Shown here piece after piece: positions 1 through 9,305 of a stretch of DNA of 64,000 nucleotides. The DNA lies in contig CANNFX010000004.1 in the NCBI GenBank assembly GCA_947504025.1, forward strand, positions 62,001 through 126,000, in the 5' to 3' direction. This DNA comes from an uncultured Sphingomonadaceae bacterium (GTDB lineage Bacteria; Pseudomonadota; Alphaproteobacteria; Sphingomonadales; Sphingomonadaceae). Position 1 is the first letter of the stretch. Every line of letters starts with the position of its first letter. The position numbers and the translations under genes were made by a program. The notes under the pieces are model-generated. The model ran no database searches, was not told where the DNA came from, and was given only the letters and a program-made list of their open reading frames with translations.

Positions 1-239
1 GCCGGATCGTTAATGAATTGAAGGATAAAGCGGGCGCACTGCCGGGTGGTGGCGCTGCGGCTGGCGGTGTTGCGATGCCCAAGGGCCGCACGAGCGCGGA
101 TGCGGTTTCAGCCTTGCAAAACTTGGGCTTTAAGCCCGCGATTGCTGCACAGGCCGTGGCCGAGGCACAAGGCGAGCTTGGTGATGGTGCGGATTTGAAC
201 GCATTAGTGCGGGCGGCTTTGAAGAGGGCTTCGAAGTGA
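1..239 (+). CDS. ruvA: Holliday junction helicase subunit RuvA, C-terminal part
   Basis: The left window edge cuts this gene, so only about the last 79 codons (frame beginning at base 3) are present. The visible part starts with RIVNELKDK, the end of the RuvA helix-hairpin-helix domain. A Gly/Ala-rich linker follows, then domain III (ALQNLGF, ending near ALKRASK), which contacts RuvB. RuvA tetramers hold the four-way junction while RuvB hexamers drive branch migration. Identity is supported by ruvB starting 415 bases downstream on the same strand. The stop codon overlaps the GTG start of the next gene (GTGA), which suggests translational coupling. Confidence 0.9.
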   Translation, partial: RIVNELKDKAGALPGGGAAAGGVAMPKGRTSADAVSALQNLGFKPAIAAQAVAEAQGELGDGADLNALVRAALKRASK

Positions 240-673
240 GTGAGGAATTTGCTCCGTCACGGTTAAGTCAACTTTTCAACGATCGAGTTCTCGCAACCGC
301 CGTAGCGATAGTCATCGTACTTCAGACGATCTTTTTGTGGGTGTCCGAGATTGGACTGCAACTGCAGCACGTCCTTCCTTTGCTCTGGAGCGCAGCACTT
401 GCCGCGTTGACACTTGGAAGTTGGGCCTTTCTTTATCTTCACTTTGCAAAGCGATCTGTAACCAGCACCACTGGGATTATCCTAAAACTGGTAACAGCTC
501 TGTATGTCGTTCTTGCTTTAAGGGAAAACCATATCATCCTAACCAGCGAAAGTTCGACAGCAGGTTTGGGTTACTTTGCTTTCCCGCTCTATGCGACAAT
601 AGCGATGGGGCCGATCTTGCTTCTCATTCTGGTTCTACAAAGGATCTATTCGGATGTTGAGCATGACCGATAA
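236..673 (+). CDS. Small membrane protein inserted between ruvA and ruvB
   Basis: A 145-residue protein starts with GTG inside the ruvA stop and ends inside the beginning of ruvB. It has about four hydrophobic segments (near residues 18-36, 42-62, 75-92 and 110-134) and short polar ends, so it should be a polytopic inner-membrane protein. I recognise no family and no catalytic motif. By eye its GC content is about 40-48 percent, clearly lower than the flanking ruv genes, and it interrupts a pair that is normally adjacent. It may be an acquired or fast-evolving orphan that rides on ruvAB transcription. Nothing in it points to recombination. Confidence 0.75.
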   Translation: MSEEFAPSRLSQLFNDRVLATAVAIVIVLQTIFLWVSEIGLQLQHVLPLLWSAALAALTLGSWAFLYLHFAKRSVTSTTGIILKLVTALYVVLALRENHIILTSESSTAGLGYFAFPLYATIAMGPILLLILVLQRIYSDVEHDR

Positions 674-1703
674 CCCCACCCTAACCCCCGAACGTGCGCC
701 GGAAGATCCGGACGCTGCTTTGCGGCCTAAAACGCTCGACGAATTCATCGGGCAGGAGGCGGCGCGCGACAATTTGCGGGTGTTTATCGAGGCGGCCAAG
801 TCTCGCGCTGAGGCGATGGACCATGTGTTGTTCTTTGGTCCTCCGGGGCTGGGTAAGACCACGCTGGCGCAGATCGTGGCGAAGGAATTGGGTGTGGGTT
901 TCCGTGCCACATCCGGCCCCGTCATCGGCAAGGCGGGTGATCTGGCGGCGCTGCTGACCAATTTGGAGGAGGGCGATGTCCTCTTCATCGATGAAATTCA
1001 CCGGCTCAATCCGGTGGTCGAGGAAGTGCTTTATCCCGCGATGGAAGATCGCGCGCTTGATCTGATTATCGGCGAGGGGCCGTCGGCTCGCTCTGTGCGG
1101 ATCGACTTACCGCCTTTCACACTGGTCGGCGCGACCACGCGGCAGGGACTGCTGACAACGCCGCTGCGCGACCGCTTCGGCATTCCGGTGCGCCTGAATT
1201 TCTACACCGAGGAAGAACTCACCCGCGTCGTTACCCGTGCCGCAGGTAAGCTGGATGTAAATATCGAACCCGCTGGCGCACTGGAAATCGCGCGCCGTGC
1301 ACGGGGCACTCCGCGTGTGGCGGGCCGCCTGATGCGCCGCGTGCGTGACTTTGCCCATGTCGCGGGCGACGGCGTGGTGAATAAGAAGGTTGCTGATGAG
1401 GCGTTGACCCGGCTGGAGGTCGACCGGCTCGGCCTTGATGCGATGGATAGGCGTTACCTGACCATGATCGCCGATATCTATAAAGGCGGGCCAGTTGGCG
1501 TTGAAACGCTGGCAGCGGGCCTGTCAGAACCGCGCGATACGGTTGAGGAAGTGATCGAGCCTTTCCTGATCCAATTGGGACTGGTTGCCCGTACGGCACG
1601 CGGGCGTTGTCTAAACGAATCAGCATGGATTCATCTGGAAATGACGCCTCCAAAGCCTGCCGAGCCCACGCCGCAGACAGGTCTGTTCGACGGAAAAGGT
1701 TAA
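654..1703 (+). CDS. ruvB: Holliday junction branch migration ATPase RuvB
   Basis: RuvB is the AAA+ motor that pumps DNA through the RuvA-bound junction. The reading frame gives 349 residues, the usual family size. Visible motifs are Walker A ([10 protein letters not shown]), Walker B (LFIDEIHR), sensor 1 in GATTRQG, the arginine-finger region (TPLRDRFG), and a C-terminal winged helix starting near DRRYLTMI. An AAAGGA ribosome site at 639-644 lies 9 bases before ATG 654. ATG 663 (MTDNP) is the alternative start used by many relatives. The start overlaps the end of the upstream membrane gene. No ruvC is present in the window. Confidence 0.96.
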   Translation: MLSMTDNPTLTPERAPEDPDAALRPKTLDEFIGQEAARDNLRVFIEAAKSRAEAMDHVLFFGPPGLGKTTLAQIVAKELGVGFRATSGPVIGKAGDLAALLTNLEEGDVLFIDEIHRLNPVVEEVLYPAMEDRALDLIIGEGPSARSVRIDLPPFTLVGATTRQGLLTTPLRDRFGIPVRLNFYTEEELTRVVTRAAGKLDVNIEPAGALEIARRARGTPRVAGRLMRRVRDFAHVAGDGVVNKKVADEALTRLEVDRLGLDAMDRRYLTMIADIYKGGPVGVETLAAGLSEPRDTVEEVIEPFLIQLGLVARTARGRCLNESAWIHLEMTPPKPAEPTPQTGLFDGKG

Positions 1704-1835
1704 CGCGGCGTTCGGATTTGGCTGAAGTTCGGTTCCACTATGGGACAACTCACGCAAATCAGCCGTTCACAACTCGAAAAAACGACTTTGTTGATCGTAA
1801 ATCACGGTTAACACCATTGTGGCAAACGCTCTTAT

Positions 1836-1890
1836 CCCGTCCTTTGGCAGGACAGGGAAGCCTCTGGACCGGACCCGCCGCTCCGAAGGC
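1836..1890 (+). promoter_or_regulatory. Two-hairpin structured 5' leader of the surface-protein gene
   Basis: Two stable hairpins sit just before the start of the Ser/Thr-rich protein gene. The first is 1836-1857: CCCGTCCT pairs with AGGAC-a-GGG across a TTGGC loop. The second is 1860-1890: GCCT/AGGC, GGA/TCC and CGG/CCG pair around an ACCCG loop with small symmetric internal loops. Neither is followed by a U-run, so they are not intrinsic terminators. They could protect the mRNA or control translation. I could not match them to a named riboswitch. Confidence 0.4.
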
Positions 1891-1918
1891 CCCGATGGAT
1901 GAACAAGAGAGTTTGCAC

Positions 1919-3355
1919 ATGTCTGTACGTATGGCCCTAGCAAAACTGTCCGCGACTGCGGCCGGCGGTGCATTGCTCGCAGGTGGCGCTGTCCATGTTG
2001 CTGAGAAACCGGCAACCGACAGCCCGTCATACAACAAGAGTGTGAAGACGGTTAAATACGTCAAGGACCAGCCGCGCCGTGTGACGCGCCATGTGCCTAA
2101 GAAGGTTAAGCGCAAACGCCGGATAGTGAAGCAGGTCGTAGAATGCGTACCTGCCGGCCCTGAGGTAGCTTATCCTCACGGAAACGGAGCCACTGCAGCG
2201 GGTGCAGATGGCTGTGCGCCAGCCTATCGTTATGCAATGCAGCCGGTTCTTACACCTGTGCCGCTTCCTCAGCAGCCGACCTTCTCAGGCGGTGGCGGTG
2301 GCGGAGTGACCGTAATTGGCGGCAGCGGCGGATTTGGTGGCGGCTTCGGCGGCGGTTTCTTCGGTGGCTTCTTCGGTGGCAGTTCCAGCGGCGGCGGCGA
2401 AGTTGTGGTCAGTTCGACTACGACAACGTCCGGCGGCGAAGGCATTGTCATTGATATCGACAACAGCAACAATGGCGGATCCACTTCGACGTCGACTGGT
2501 GGTAGCTCGACTTCAACTGGCGGCAGCTCAACTTCAACCGGTGGCCTGACCAGCACGACCACAACATCCTCCGGCGGCAGTTCCAGTTCAACCGGCGGTG
2601 TAAGCACCACGACCGGCGGTATCACCAGCACTACTGGCGGCGTTTCGAGCACGACATCTTCGTCGGGTAACGTGACGTCCTCGACTAGCGGTTCCAGCTC
2701 ATCATCGACTTCGGGCAGTTCAAGCAGCTCCACCAGCGGTGGCAGCAGCACGTCCGGTAGTACTTCGGGTAGCAGCAGTGGCGGAACGACTAGCAGCGGC
2801 GGAATGACCAGCAATGGCGGTTCGAACGGCGGTACTACTACCACTACAACCGGCGGATCGACAACGACGGGCAGTTCAAGTTCGACCACGACATCGGGCG
2901 GTATCAGCACGACTTCGACGGGAGGCGTGACGAGCACAACTTCGACCGGCGGCGTTACTACTTCGAGCACGACTGGCGGCGTTTCTACCACAACGACGAC
3001 CACAACCGGCGGTGGTTCGACCAGCGGCAATACATCGACCGGCGGCGTTAGTACGACAACTGGCGGCATCACGAGCACGACCGGCGGTGTCTCGACGACC
3101 ACTTCGACATCGGGCAATGTGACATCGTCGACGAGCAGTTCCAGCTCGACATCGACTTCGTCATCCAGCTCGACCAGCACCAGCAGTTCGACCAGTACAT
3201 CTGGTTCGACTTCAGGTAGCAGCAGTACGAGCGGAATGAGTACCACCAGCGGCACGCAGGTACCTGCACCGCCGATGATGATCTTGTTCGGATTGGGCGC
3301 AGCAGCGATCCTTGGCCGCCGCAAGTTCAAGGTCAAGAAGACCAAAGCCGCCTAA
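1919..3355 (+). CDS. Ser/Thr/Gly-rich secreted protein with PEP-CTERM-like sorting tail
   Basis: About 478 residues. An N-terminal signal-like segment (MALAKLSATAAGGALLAGG) is followed by a basic region rich in K/R/V and by a Gly-rich stretch. About 270 residues of low-complexity Ser/Thr/Gly repeats (TSTTGG, SSTS) come next. The C-terminus has VPAPP, a hydrophobic helix (ILFGLGAAAILG) and a basic tail (RRKFK). That is the layout of PEP-CTERM exosortase substrates, with VPAP in place of VPEP. Inferred role: exported, probably glycosylated surface or matrix protein. The frame is open upstream; ATG 1919 has AAGAGAG 7 bases before it, and ATG 1895 is an alternative. Two long repeats 447 bases apart are annotated separately. 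No exosortase lies in the window. Confidence 0.7.
   Translation: MSVRMALAKLSATAAGGALLAGGAVHVAEKPATDSPSYNKSVKTVKYVKDQPRRVTRHVPKKVKRKRRIVKQVVECVPAGPEVAYPHGNGATAAGADGCAPAYRYAMQPVLTPVPLPQQPTFSGGGGGGVTVIGGSGGFGGGFGGGFFGGFFGGSSSGGGEVVVSSTTTTSGGEGIVIDIDNSNNGGSTSTSTGGSSTSTGGSSTSTGGLTSTTTTSSGGSSSSTGGVSTTTGGITSTTGGVSSTTSSSGNVTSSTSGSSSSSTSGSSSSSTSGGSSTSGSTSGSSSGGTTSSGGMTSNGGSNGGTTTTTTGGSTTTGSSSSTTTSGGISTTSTGGVTSTTSTGGVTTSSTTGGVSTTTTTTTGGGSTSGNTSTGGVSTTTGGITSTTGGVSTTTSTSGNVTSSTSSSSSTSTSSSSSTSTSSSTSTSGSTSGSSSTSGMSTTSGTQVPAPPMMILFGLGAAAILGRRKFKVKKTKAA
2591..2713 (+). repeat. Internal coding repeat, copy 1
   Basis: Encodes TGGVSTTTGGITSTTGG, then GNVTSSTS and poly-Ser. The same order recurs in frame 447 bases (149 codons) downstream at 3038-3160. 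The proteins are nearly identical, but many third positions differ, so this is an old duplication kept at protein level. Confidence 0.75.
3038..3160 (+). repeat. Internal coding repeat, copy 2
   Basis: Second copy of the 41-codon module at 2591-2713, same reading frame. Codon choices differ often (for example GTA AGC ACC against GTT AGT ACG for V-S-T) while residues are kept. Confidence 0.75.
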
Positions 3356-3376
3356 GGCGAGCTTACATTGAATTAG

Positions 3377-3414
3377 AAAGGGCGGCCCTCATTTCGAGGA
3401 GCCGCCCTTTTCTT
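3377..3414 (+). terminator. Intrinsic terminator between convergent genes
   Basis: A perfect 10-base stem AAAGGGCGGC (3377-3386) pairs with GCCGCCCTTT (3401-3410). The loop contains a further CCTC/GAGG stem. TTTTC follows on the plus strand and TTTC on the minus strand, so it can serve both the surface-protein gene and the convergent rhodanese gene. Confidence 0.85.
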
Positions 3415-3433
3415 TAAATGCAGTCTGCTTCGA

Positions 3434-3937
3434 CTAGCCAGTGGCCTCCGTCCGCACCCAGTCCACATCGTCCATCATAACAATTTCGCTAAGCTCCCAG
3501 ACATTGGTGTAGCCATAGCCGTGCAGGTTGATGAAGGTTGGGATGTTGAGCGCGAGCGGAGCTTTCTTCGTCATGACAGGCCGCACATTGTCGCGGAAGT
3601 TGTTGTTGCAATATATCAGGATGGGGCGGCTCATGTCGCCTCCGAGCACTTTAGCCAGCTTACCCTCCGTGAAATCGGAGAAAGGCAGGTTGATTGCGCC
3701 TGCCAGATGACCTTCCTTGAACGCTTTGGCCGAGCGGGTGTCGAGCAAGATTGCGCCTTCAGATTGCTGTTTCGCGAGGAAATCTTCGAAAGAGAGCAAG
3801 CGCTGCTGCCGAGTGTCGGCCAGCTGTATGGTCAGAGCAACAAACCCGTCATAATCGATCTGGGGGTTCTGTTCTTCAGCAATCGCCGGAGCCGAAAAGC
3901 TGAGCACGGCTGCCAATGCCAATGAAACTGTCCGCAT
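3434..3937 (-). CDS. Exported rhodanese-like domain protein
   Basis: 167 residues. A cleavable signal peptide is evident (LALAAVLSFSAPAIA followed by EEQN), which places it in the periplasm. A single rhodanese domain covers about residues 45-160: LLDTR followed by GHLAGAINLP, and the active-site loop IYCNNNFRDN with candidate persulfide Cys110. The residues after the Cys are not the CRxGxR/T of classical thiosulfate sulfurtransferases, so the substrate is unknown. The domain is complete. It lies downstream of acnA on the same strand, but a terminator separates them. Sulfur-carrier or redox roles are possible. Confidence 0.8.
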   Translation of the reverse strand: MRTVSLALAAVLSFSAPAIAEEQNPQIDYDGFVALTIQLADTRQQRLLSFEDFLAKQQSEGAILLDTRSAKAFKEGHLAGAINLPFSDFTEGKLAKVLGGDMSRPILIYCNNNFRDNVRPVMTKKAPLALNIPTFINLHGYGYTNVWELSEIVMMDDVDWVRTEATG

Positions 3938-3999
3938 TTTTGTCTCTCCCGATTGAACGGACAGACTGCGCGCTTCAGCCTTTCATAGCGCTGAATACA

Positions 4000-4027
4000 A
4001 AAAGGGCCCCCGAACCGGGAGCCCTTC
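4000..4027 (-). terminator. Intrinsic terminator downstream of aconitase
   Basis: On the minus strand AAGGGCTCCCGG pairs with the following GGGGGCCCTT across a short TTC-containing loop and ends in a TTTTTG run. It lies 26 bases after the acnA stop codon. Confidence 0.75.
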
Positions 4028-4052
4028 CGTTTGTCTGTATGCAGGCCGCTGC

Positions 4053-6725
4053 TCAGGAGGCGAGCTTGCGAAGTACGTACTGCAGGATACCGCCGTTGCG
4101 ATAGTAATCCATCTCGTTGGCGGTATCGATCCGGCACCTTGCATTGAAGGCGAAAGTTGTTCCGTCGGCGCGGGTCACTTCTACTTCGACATCCTGGCTT
4201 GGCGTCAGATCGTCCAGTCCCTTGATCGTGAAGCTGCAATCGCCATCGAGGCCCAGTGTTTCACGTGTGTCGCCTTCATTGAACTGGAGCGGCAGGACGC
4301 CCATGCCGATCAGGTTCGAACGGTGGATCCGCTCGTAGCTCTCGACGACGACAGCGCGCACGCCCAACAGGATCGTGCCCTTGGCTGCCCAGTCGCGGCT
4401 TGAACCCGTGCCATATTCCTTGCCGCCGATTACGACCAGCGGGGTGCCATCGGCTTTGTGCTTCATGGCTGCATCATAGATGGCCATTTGCTCGCCATTA
4501 TATTTGGTCACGCCGCCTTCGACGCCGGGGACCATTTCATTCTTGATGCGGATGTTGGCAAAAGTGCCGCGCATCATCACTTCGTGGTTTCCGCGGCGTG
4601 AGCCGTAGGAGTTGAAGTCGGCCTTCGCGACCTGATTTGATTTCAGATACTCACCGGCTGGCGAATCTTCCTTGATCGAACCAGCTGGCGAAATGTGGTC
4701 GGTCGTGACCGAATCGCCCAGAACCGCAAGCGGCTTGGCGCCGATGATGTCCTGTACCGGCTCAGGCTCCATGCCCATGCCTTCGAAGTAAGGCGGGTTG
4801 GCAACATAGGTGCTGCCCGGGCGCCATTGATATGTATCGCTGCCTGTTACGTCGATGGCCTGCCAATGCTCGTCGCCTTCATAGACGTTGGCATAACGGG
4901 CTTCGAACATGCCGCGGTCGATCGAGCTCATCCGCAGATCGTTGATCTCTGCATTAGTTGGCCAGATGTCTTTCAGATAGACGTCGGTGCCGTCCTGATC
5001 CTGACCGATTGGGGTGTCGACCATGTCGGTCGTTACCGTGCCGCGAAGAGCGTAGGCCACAACCAGCGGCGGCGATGCGAGGAAGTTTGCCTGCACGTCT
5101 GGCGACACGCGGCCTTCGAAATTACGGTTACCCGACAGGACTGATGCGGCGACGATGTTATTGCCGTTGATAGCCTTGCTGATCGGCGGGGCCAGCGGGC
5201 CCGAGTTACCGATGCAAGTGGTGCAACCATAGCCAACCAGATCGAAGCCGATAGCGTCGAGGTGATCCTGCAGGCCGGCTTTTTCGAGGTAGTCGGTGAC
5301 GACCTGTGAACCCGGTGCAAGGCTGGTCTTGACCCAAGGCTTGGGCATCATGCCGCGTTCGCGTGCCTTTTTGGCGACTAGGCCTGCGGCGATCAGCACG
5401 TCAGGGTTAGAGGTGTTGGTGCAGCTGGTGATGGCCGCGATTACAACATCGCCGTCGCCAATATCGTGGTCTTTGCCTTCAACGGCAACACGCTCTGGCG
5501 CAGCTTTCTTGAACACCTTGCTTAGGTCGGAATTGAACAATTCGTCTACGTCGGGCAACGCGACCTTGTCTTGCGGACGCTTTGGGCCGGCGAGCGAAGG
5601 AACGACACTTGCGATATCGAGATCTAGTGTGTTCGAGAAGACCGGCTCGTTTTCAGGTGTGAACCACATGCCTTGTTCCTTGGCATAGGCTTCGACCAGA
5701 GCAAGCTGGCTTTCTTCGCGGCCCGTAAGGCGCAGATAATCGAGTGTTTTGTCGTCGATGCCGAAGAAGCCGCAAGTTGCGCCATATTCCGGCGCCATGT
5801 TTGCAATTGTCGCACGGTCGGCAAGGCTAAGCGAAGAAACGCCGGGGCCGTAAAATTCAACGAAGCTGCCAACAACGCCGACTTCGCGGAGCATCTGGAC
5901 ACAGGTGAGAACGAGGTCGGTGGCGGTGACGCCCTCGGCCATCGCGCCGGTTAGCTTGAAGCCGACAACCTTCGGCAGCAGCATGGAAATCGGTTGGCCA
6001 AGCATTGCTGCTTCGGCTTCGATCCCGCCAACGCCCCAACCCAAAATGCCGAGACCATTGATCATGGTGGTGTGGCTGTCTGTGCCGACGCAGGTATCAG
6101 GATAGGCGACCATCGTACCGTTTTGGTCTTCGCTTGCCCACACGCAGCGACCGATGTTTTCGAGGTTCACCTGATGGCAAATGCCGGTGCCTGGAGGCAC
6201 GGCGCTGAAGTTATTGAGGCTCTTGGAGCCCCACTTCAGGAAGTCATAGCGTTCGGCGTTGCGCTGGTATTCCATCGCCATATTGTGTTCGAACGCCTTG
6301 GGGTGGCCAAACTCGTCGACCATAACCGAGTGATCGATCACGAGGTGCACTGGCACCTGCGGGTTGATCTTTGAAGTGTCACCGCCGAGCTTGGCAATCG
6401 CATCGCGCATCGCGGCAAGGTCGACCACACAGGGAACGCCTGTGAAATCCTGCAGCAGAACCCGGCCCGGGCGGTACTGGATCTCGTCGCCGGTTGTGGG
6501 GTTCTTCTGCCAATCGGCGATCTTCTGGATATCGTTCTTCGAAACCGTGTGGCCTTCATCTTCGAAGCGCAGCAGGTTTTCTAACAGCACCTTCATGCTG
6601 AAAGGAAGGCGGCTGATATCGCCGATTGTCGCTGCAGCCTTGGCGAGCGAATAATAGGCGTATTCCTTGCTCTCTACCGTCATGGTGCTGCGGGTTGAGA
6701 GCGTGTCCTTGCCGACCTGGGTCAT
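4053..6725 (-). CDS. acnA: Aconitate hydratase A
   Basis: Cytosolic [4Fe-4S] enzyme of the TCA cycle that interconverts citrate and isocitrate. It has 890 residues, the normal length for the AcnA/IRP type. The cluster cysteines appear in SCTNTSNP and in [11 protein letters not shown]. The swivel domain carries [13 protein letters not shown] and the [12 protein letters not shown] loop. ATG 6725 (MTQVGKD) is chosen because AAAGGA lies 9 bases upstream; the frame stays open 24 codons further but that part resembles no aconitase. A CCTGCTT/AAGCAGG hairpin at 6761-6778 sits in the leader. The gene stands apart from its upstream neighbour, whose terminator is at 6838-6857. Confidence 0.97.
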   Translation of the reverse strand: MTQVGKDTLSTRSTMTVESKEYAYYSLAKAAATIGDISRLPFSMKVLLENLLRFEDEGHTVSKNDIQKIADWQKNPTTGDEIQYRPGRVLLQDFTGVPCVVDLAAMRDAIAKLGGDTSKINPQVPVHLVIDHSVMVDEFGHPKAFEHNMAMEYQRNAERYDFLKWGSKSLNNFSAVPPGTGICHQVNLENIGRCVWASEDQNGTMVAYPDTCVGTDSHTTMINGLGILGWGVGGIEAEAAMLGQPISMLLPKVVGFKLTGAMAEGVTATDLVLTCVQMLREVGVVGSFVEFYGPGVSSLSLADRATIANMAPEYGATCGFFGIDDKTLDYLRLTGREESQLALVEAYAKEQGMWFTPENEPVFSNTLDLDIASVVPSLAGPKRPQDKVALPDVDELFNSDLSKVFKKAAPERVAVEGKDHDIGDGDVVIAAITSCTNTSNPDVLIAAGLVAKKARERGMMPKPWVKTSLAPGSQVVTDYLEKAGLQDHLDAIGFDLVGYGCTTCIGNSGPLAPPISKAINGNNIVAASVLSGNRNFEGRVSPDVQANFLASPPLVVAYALRGTVTTDMVDTPIGQDQDGTDVYLKDIWPTNAEINDLRMSSIDRGMFEARYANVYEGDEHWQAIDVTGSDTYQWRPGSTYVANPPYFEGMGMEPEPVQDIIGAKPLAVLGDSVTTDHISPAGSIKEDSPAGEYLKSNQVAKADFNSYGSRRGNHEVMMRGTFANIRIKNEMVPGVEGGVTKYNGEQMAIYDAAMKHKADGTPLVVIGGKEYGTGSSRDWAAKGTILLGVRAVVVESYERIHRSNLIGMGVLPLQFNEGDTRETLGLDGDCSFTIKGLDDLTPSQDVEVEVTRADGTTFAFNARCRIDTANEMDYYRNGGILQYVLRKLAS

Positions 6726-6837
6726 GGGGGTAATTCCTTTCAGTTTTTGCGGCGCTCGTACCTGCTTTGAAAAGCAGGGAGCAATCTGCCACCGCACCTG
6801 CGCGGAACAGTGCCTCAGGTCAAGAGTGGGAAGCCTG

Positions 6838-6857
6838 CAAAAGCCCGCAATCGGGCC
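6838..6857 (-). terminator. Short intrinsic terminator after the EamA permease
   Basis: On the minus strand GCCCG-ATTG-CGGGC, extended by G-U pairs, is followed by TTTTG. It lies about 10 bases after the permease stop codon, upstream of acnA. Confidence 0.6.
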
Positions 6858-6867
6858 AAAAATCAGC

Positions 6868-7761
6868 TTACAGAGCGGTTTGTTCGGTTCGCTTGCGAGC
6901 AGCTATCCAGCAGCCAAGTACGATCAGAGCTGTACCGGCAATTGTGGGTGCCGTTACGGCTTCTTCAAAAAACAGCCAACCGAACAGGGCTGCCCATAGA
7001 AAGCCGCTATATTCTAAGGGTACGAGCAGCTGCGCCTCTGCGCGGGCATAGGCCCAAGTAATCGCGAGTGCGCCAAAAATTGTAAGCACAGCTGCGGCAC
7101 CTATATTCGCCAATGCTTCGGTGCCTGGTAGATTGAAGAACCATGGCGCAAGAACACATAGAATCACGGCGGAAACACCGCTATGAAATACCGTCGCCTC
7201 TATGGGGCTGGAAACGAGCGCCTGCTTGCGGATCACAATGAAATTGCAGGCATAGAGTAGAGCGGAAAATAGCATCGCTGCGAGGCCCAGTAACGTGTCG
7301 TCGCTGTAACTCCCTCCGCCAAATTTTCCGCCGACGATTATCCCGGTCCCAGCCAGGCCTAATAGGGAAGCAATAATCGCCTTTCGCGATATGATCTCAC
7401 CAAGAAAAATGGCAGCAAGATAAAGCGCGATGAGCGGCGCTATGAATGAAATGGCGATCGCTTCGGCTATCGGTAGTTTGGTGAGTGCATAAAAGAAGCT
7501 GAGCGCCATAAATGCCGATATACTTCCGCGAAGCATATGAAGTTTCAGCACCGCGGTTCTAGGCCAGCGCCCGCCCAAGCCAAGCCATACAGGTAAGATA
7601 ATGGCGGTGCCGAACGCGGATCGTAATAACGTGGCGCTATAGGCGCCAGCCAGCAGCGCGCCGCCCTTCATATAGGCATCCATCAGTGACAGGCAGGCGA
7701 CTCCCAACAGGGCAGAGGCCACCGGCATAAAAGGATTGTCACGGATGGAGGAGGGTAGCAT
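6868..7761 (-). CDS. DMT-superfamily permease (EamA type)
   Basis: 297 residues with about ten hydrophobic helices and an internal two-fold arrangement, typical of a pair of EamA domains. Visible hallmarks are LLRSAFG in the first half, [14 protein letters not shown] before helix 4, and [17 protein letters not shown] in the second half. Members export amino acids, metabolites or drugs across the inner membrane. The substrate cannot be read from the sequence. It is divergent from the L,D-transpeptidase gene, with about 176 bases of shared upstream region. Confidence 0.85.
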   Translation of the reverse strand: MLPSSIRDNPFMPVASALLGVACLSLMDAYMKGGALLAGAYSATLLRSAFGTAIILPVWLGLGGRWPRTAVLKLHMLRGSISAFMALSFFYALTKLPIAEAIAISFIAPLIALYLAAIFLGEIISRKAIIASLLGLAGTGIIVGGKFGGGSYSDDTLLGLAAMLFSALLYACNFIVIRKQALVSSPIEATVFHSGVSAVILCVLAPWFFNLPGTEALANIGAAAVLTIFGALAITWAYARAEAQLLVPLEYSGFLWAALFGWLFFEEAVTAPTIAGTALIVLGCWIAARKRTEQTAL

Positions 7762-7839
7762 TTTTTCCCCACTAGGCGGCTAAAACGCCCTCGTCACGCT
7801 GATAAGCTGGTTAGGTTCAGCCTCCAGTCAGCCCAAAAC

Positions 7840-7869
7840 TTGATGATTGATCGGAATTGGCGGTATATT
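7840..7869 (+). promoter_or_regulatory. Possible sigma-70-type promoter of the L,D-transpeptidase gene
   Basis: TTGATG (7840-7845) and TATATT (7864-7869) are 18 bases apart. The interrupted inverted repeat TGGCG-N10-CGCCA surrounds the -10 box, so a regulator could bind there. Read by eye only. Confidence 0.35.
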
Positions 7870-7937
7870 GATCGCCAACTGGTCGGTGCAAGCAGATTGC
7901 GCCGGGCAAGGGGCTTTCGAATTAAGGGTGCAAATAG

Positions 7938-9287
7938 ATGTCGCGTAACTTCCTTCAGAAACTGGCGCTGGGTGCAGCTGTTCTTGCTGTTCCTGCAACA
8001 ATCACCGCACAGGATGCCGGTGCGCCTGCTGATCTCCTGCCAAACCGCGATACTCCTGCGCAGATGGCCGAACCGGTGGTTCAGGAAGTAACGGAAGTTG
8101 TTCAGCCGACATTGCCCGATGTACAAGAATGGTCAGGAACCCAGCTCGATGCTTTGCTTAGCTATATCGAGAATATTGGGACAGAAGGTCTGACCCCATC
8201 GGACTATGAACCCGAAGTCCTGCGCGCTGCGATGGAAACGGGGACCAGCGGCGAAGTGAACGCCGCAGCTAGCACCAGCTTTGCATGGTTGGTCGAAGAT
8301 TTACGTGATGGCCGCACACCCATGAAAGCGCGTAAGCAGTGGTTCGTTGTTGATCCTGATGCGGATGTGATGCCAACAAATACGTTGATGGCCCGTGCTT
8401 TGCTGACCAATGATGTCGCTGGAGTGTTGACGGACCTCAATCCGACACATCCCGACTACGACCGTCTCAAGGCAGAGCTAGCGACGGCCACTGATGCAAG
8501 CCGTGTAGCGAAAATTCGGGCAAATATGGATCGTTGGCGTTGGCTCGCCCATGATCTGGGACCGCAATATCTCATCACCAATGTGCCTGAGTATCAATTG
8601 CGCCTGACGGTAAATGACAAGATCATCCGCACGTATAAAACTATCGTTGGCAAACCGGGACGCACGGCGACCCCGCAGCTCGCCGAGACGGTCGAAGGTG
8701 TGGTTTTCAACCCGACATGGACTGTGCCTCAGTCGATCGTGAAGGGTGAGGGTCTTGGCAACAAAGTGCTGAACAATCCTGCATGGGCCCGCCGCGCCGG
8801 ATATAAGGCAACCAAGGGTGCGAATGGCTGGATATCGGTCGTACAGCAGCCTGGCCCGGGAAATTCGCTCGGCAGGATGAAGCTCGACATGCCCAACCGC
8901 CATGCAATCTTTTTGCATGATACGCCGTCGCGTGGACTGTTTAACAACAAAAACCGCGCGCTCAGCCATGGTTGTATCCGCACCGAACGTGCGCTGGAGC
9001 TGGCAATTACAATGGCGATTCTAGGTGGCGCGGCCACTGCAGATGAGGCTGTCGGAATTTCGACATCGGGCAAGTATACCCGAGTGCCTATTGAGAAGAA
9101 GATGCCCGTCTACATCACCTATTTCACGATGGGACAGGATATCGATGGAACTTTGTCGAATTTTGCCGACATATACGGCCGTGACGCGCCAGTGCTTGCG
9201 AGTTTTGAGAAGCCTCGCGAAATAAACCGGCCGCGCGTAACCAGCGAGAAGGCTGTCGAAATCATCGACGATATGAAGACCACCTGA
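7938..9287 (+). CDS. Periplasmic L,D-transpeptidase, YcbB-like
   Basis: 449 residues with an N-terminal signal sequence (LALGAAVLAVPATITAQ). The middle region (about 45-200) resembles the scaffold part of YcbB/LdtD proteins. The YkuD catalytic domain follows, with HAIFLHDTP and the active-site motif SHGCIRTE (Cys346). Such enzymes make 3-3 cross-links in peptidoglycan or attach proteins to it. The C-terminal part (MPVYITYFTM) is typical of the YcbB group. ATG 7938 is preceded by AGGGTG. It ends 18 bases from a convergent gene of a different L,D-transpeptidase family. Confidence 0.9.
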   Translation: MSRNFLQKLALGAAVLAVPATITAQDAGAPADLLPNRDTPAQMAEPVVQEVTEVVQPTLPDVQEWSGTQLDALLSYIENIGTEGLTPSDYEPEVLRAAMETGTSGEVNAAASTSFAWLVEDLRDGRTPMKARKQWFVVDPDADVMPTNTLMARALLTNDVAGVLTDLNPTHPDYDRLKAELATATDASRVAKIRANMDRWRWLAHDLGPQYLITNVPEYQLRLTVNDKIIRTYKTIVGKPGRTATPQLAETVEGVVFNPTWTVPQSIVKGEGLGNKVLNNPAWARRAGYKATKGANGWISVVQQPGPGNSLGRMKLDMPNRHAIFLHDTPSRGLFNNKNRALSHGCIRTERALELAITMAILGGAATADEAVGISTSGKYTRVPIEKKMPVYITYFTMGQDIDGTLSNFADIYGRDAPVLASFEKPREINRPRVTSEKAVEIIDDMKTT

Positions 9288-9305
9288 TCTGGTCTGGCTT
9301 AAAGC

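Noticed and set aside
1760..1895. Possible c-di-GMP-I (GEMM) riboswitch before the surface-protein gene
   Set aside because: A GCAAAC string and a GC-rich hairpin pair are present, but the GNRA loop, its receptor and the conserved GGGACGCAAAGCC segment are missing.
2269..3345. 358-codon open frame on the minus strand, rich in Val/Pro/Leu
   Set aside because: It is the mirror image of the Ser/Thr/Gly repeat gene on the plus strand. Its composition is an artefact of the repetitive codons, and the plus-strand protein has a signal and a sorting tail.
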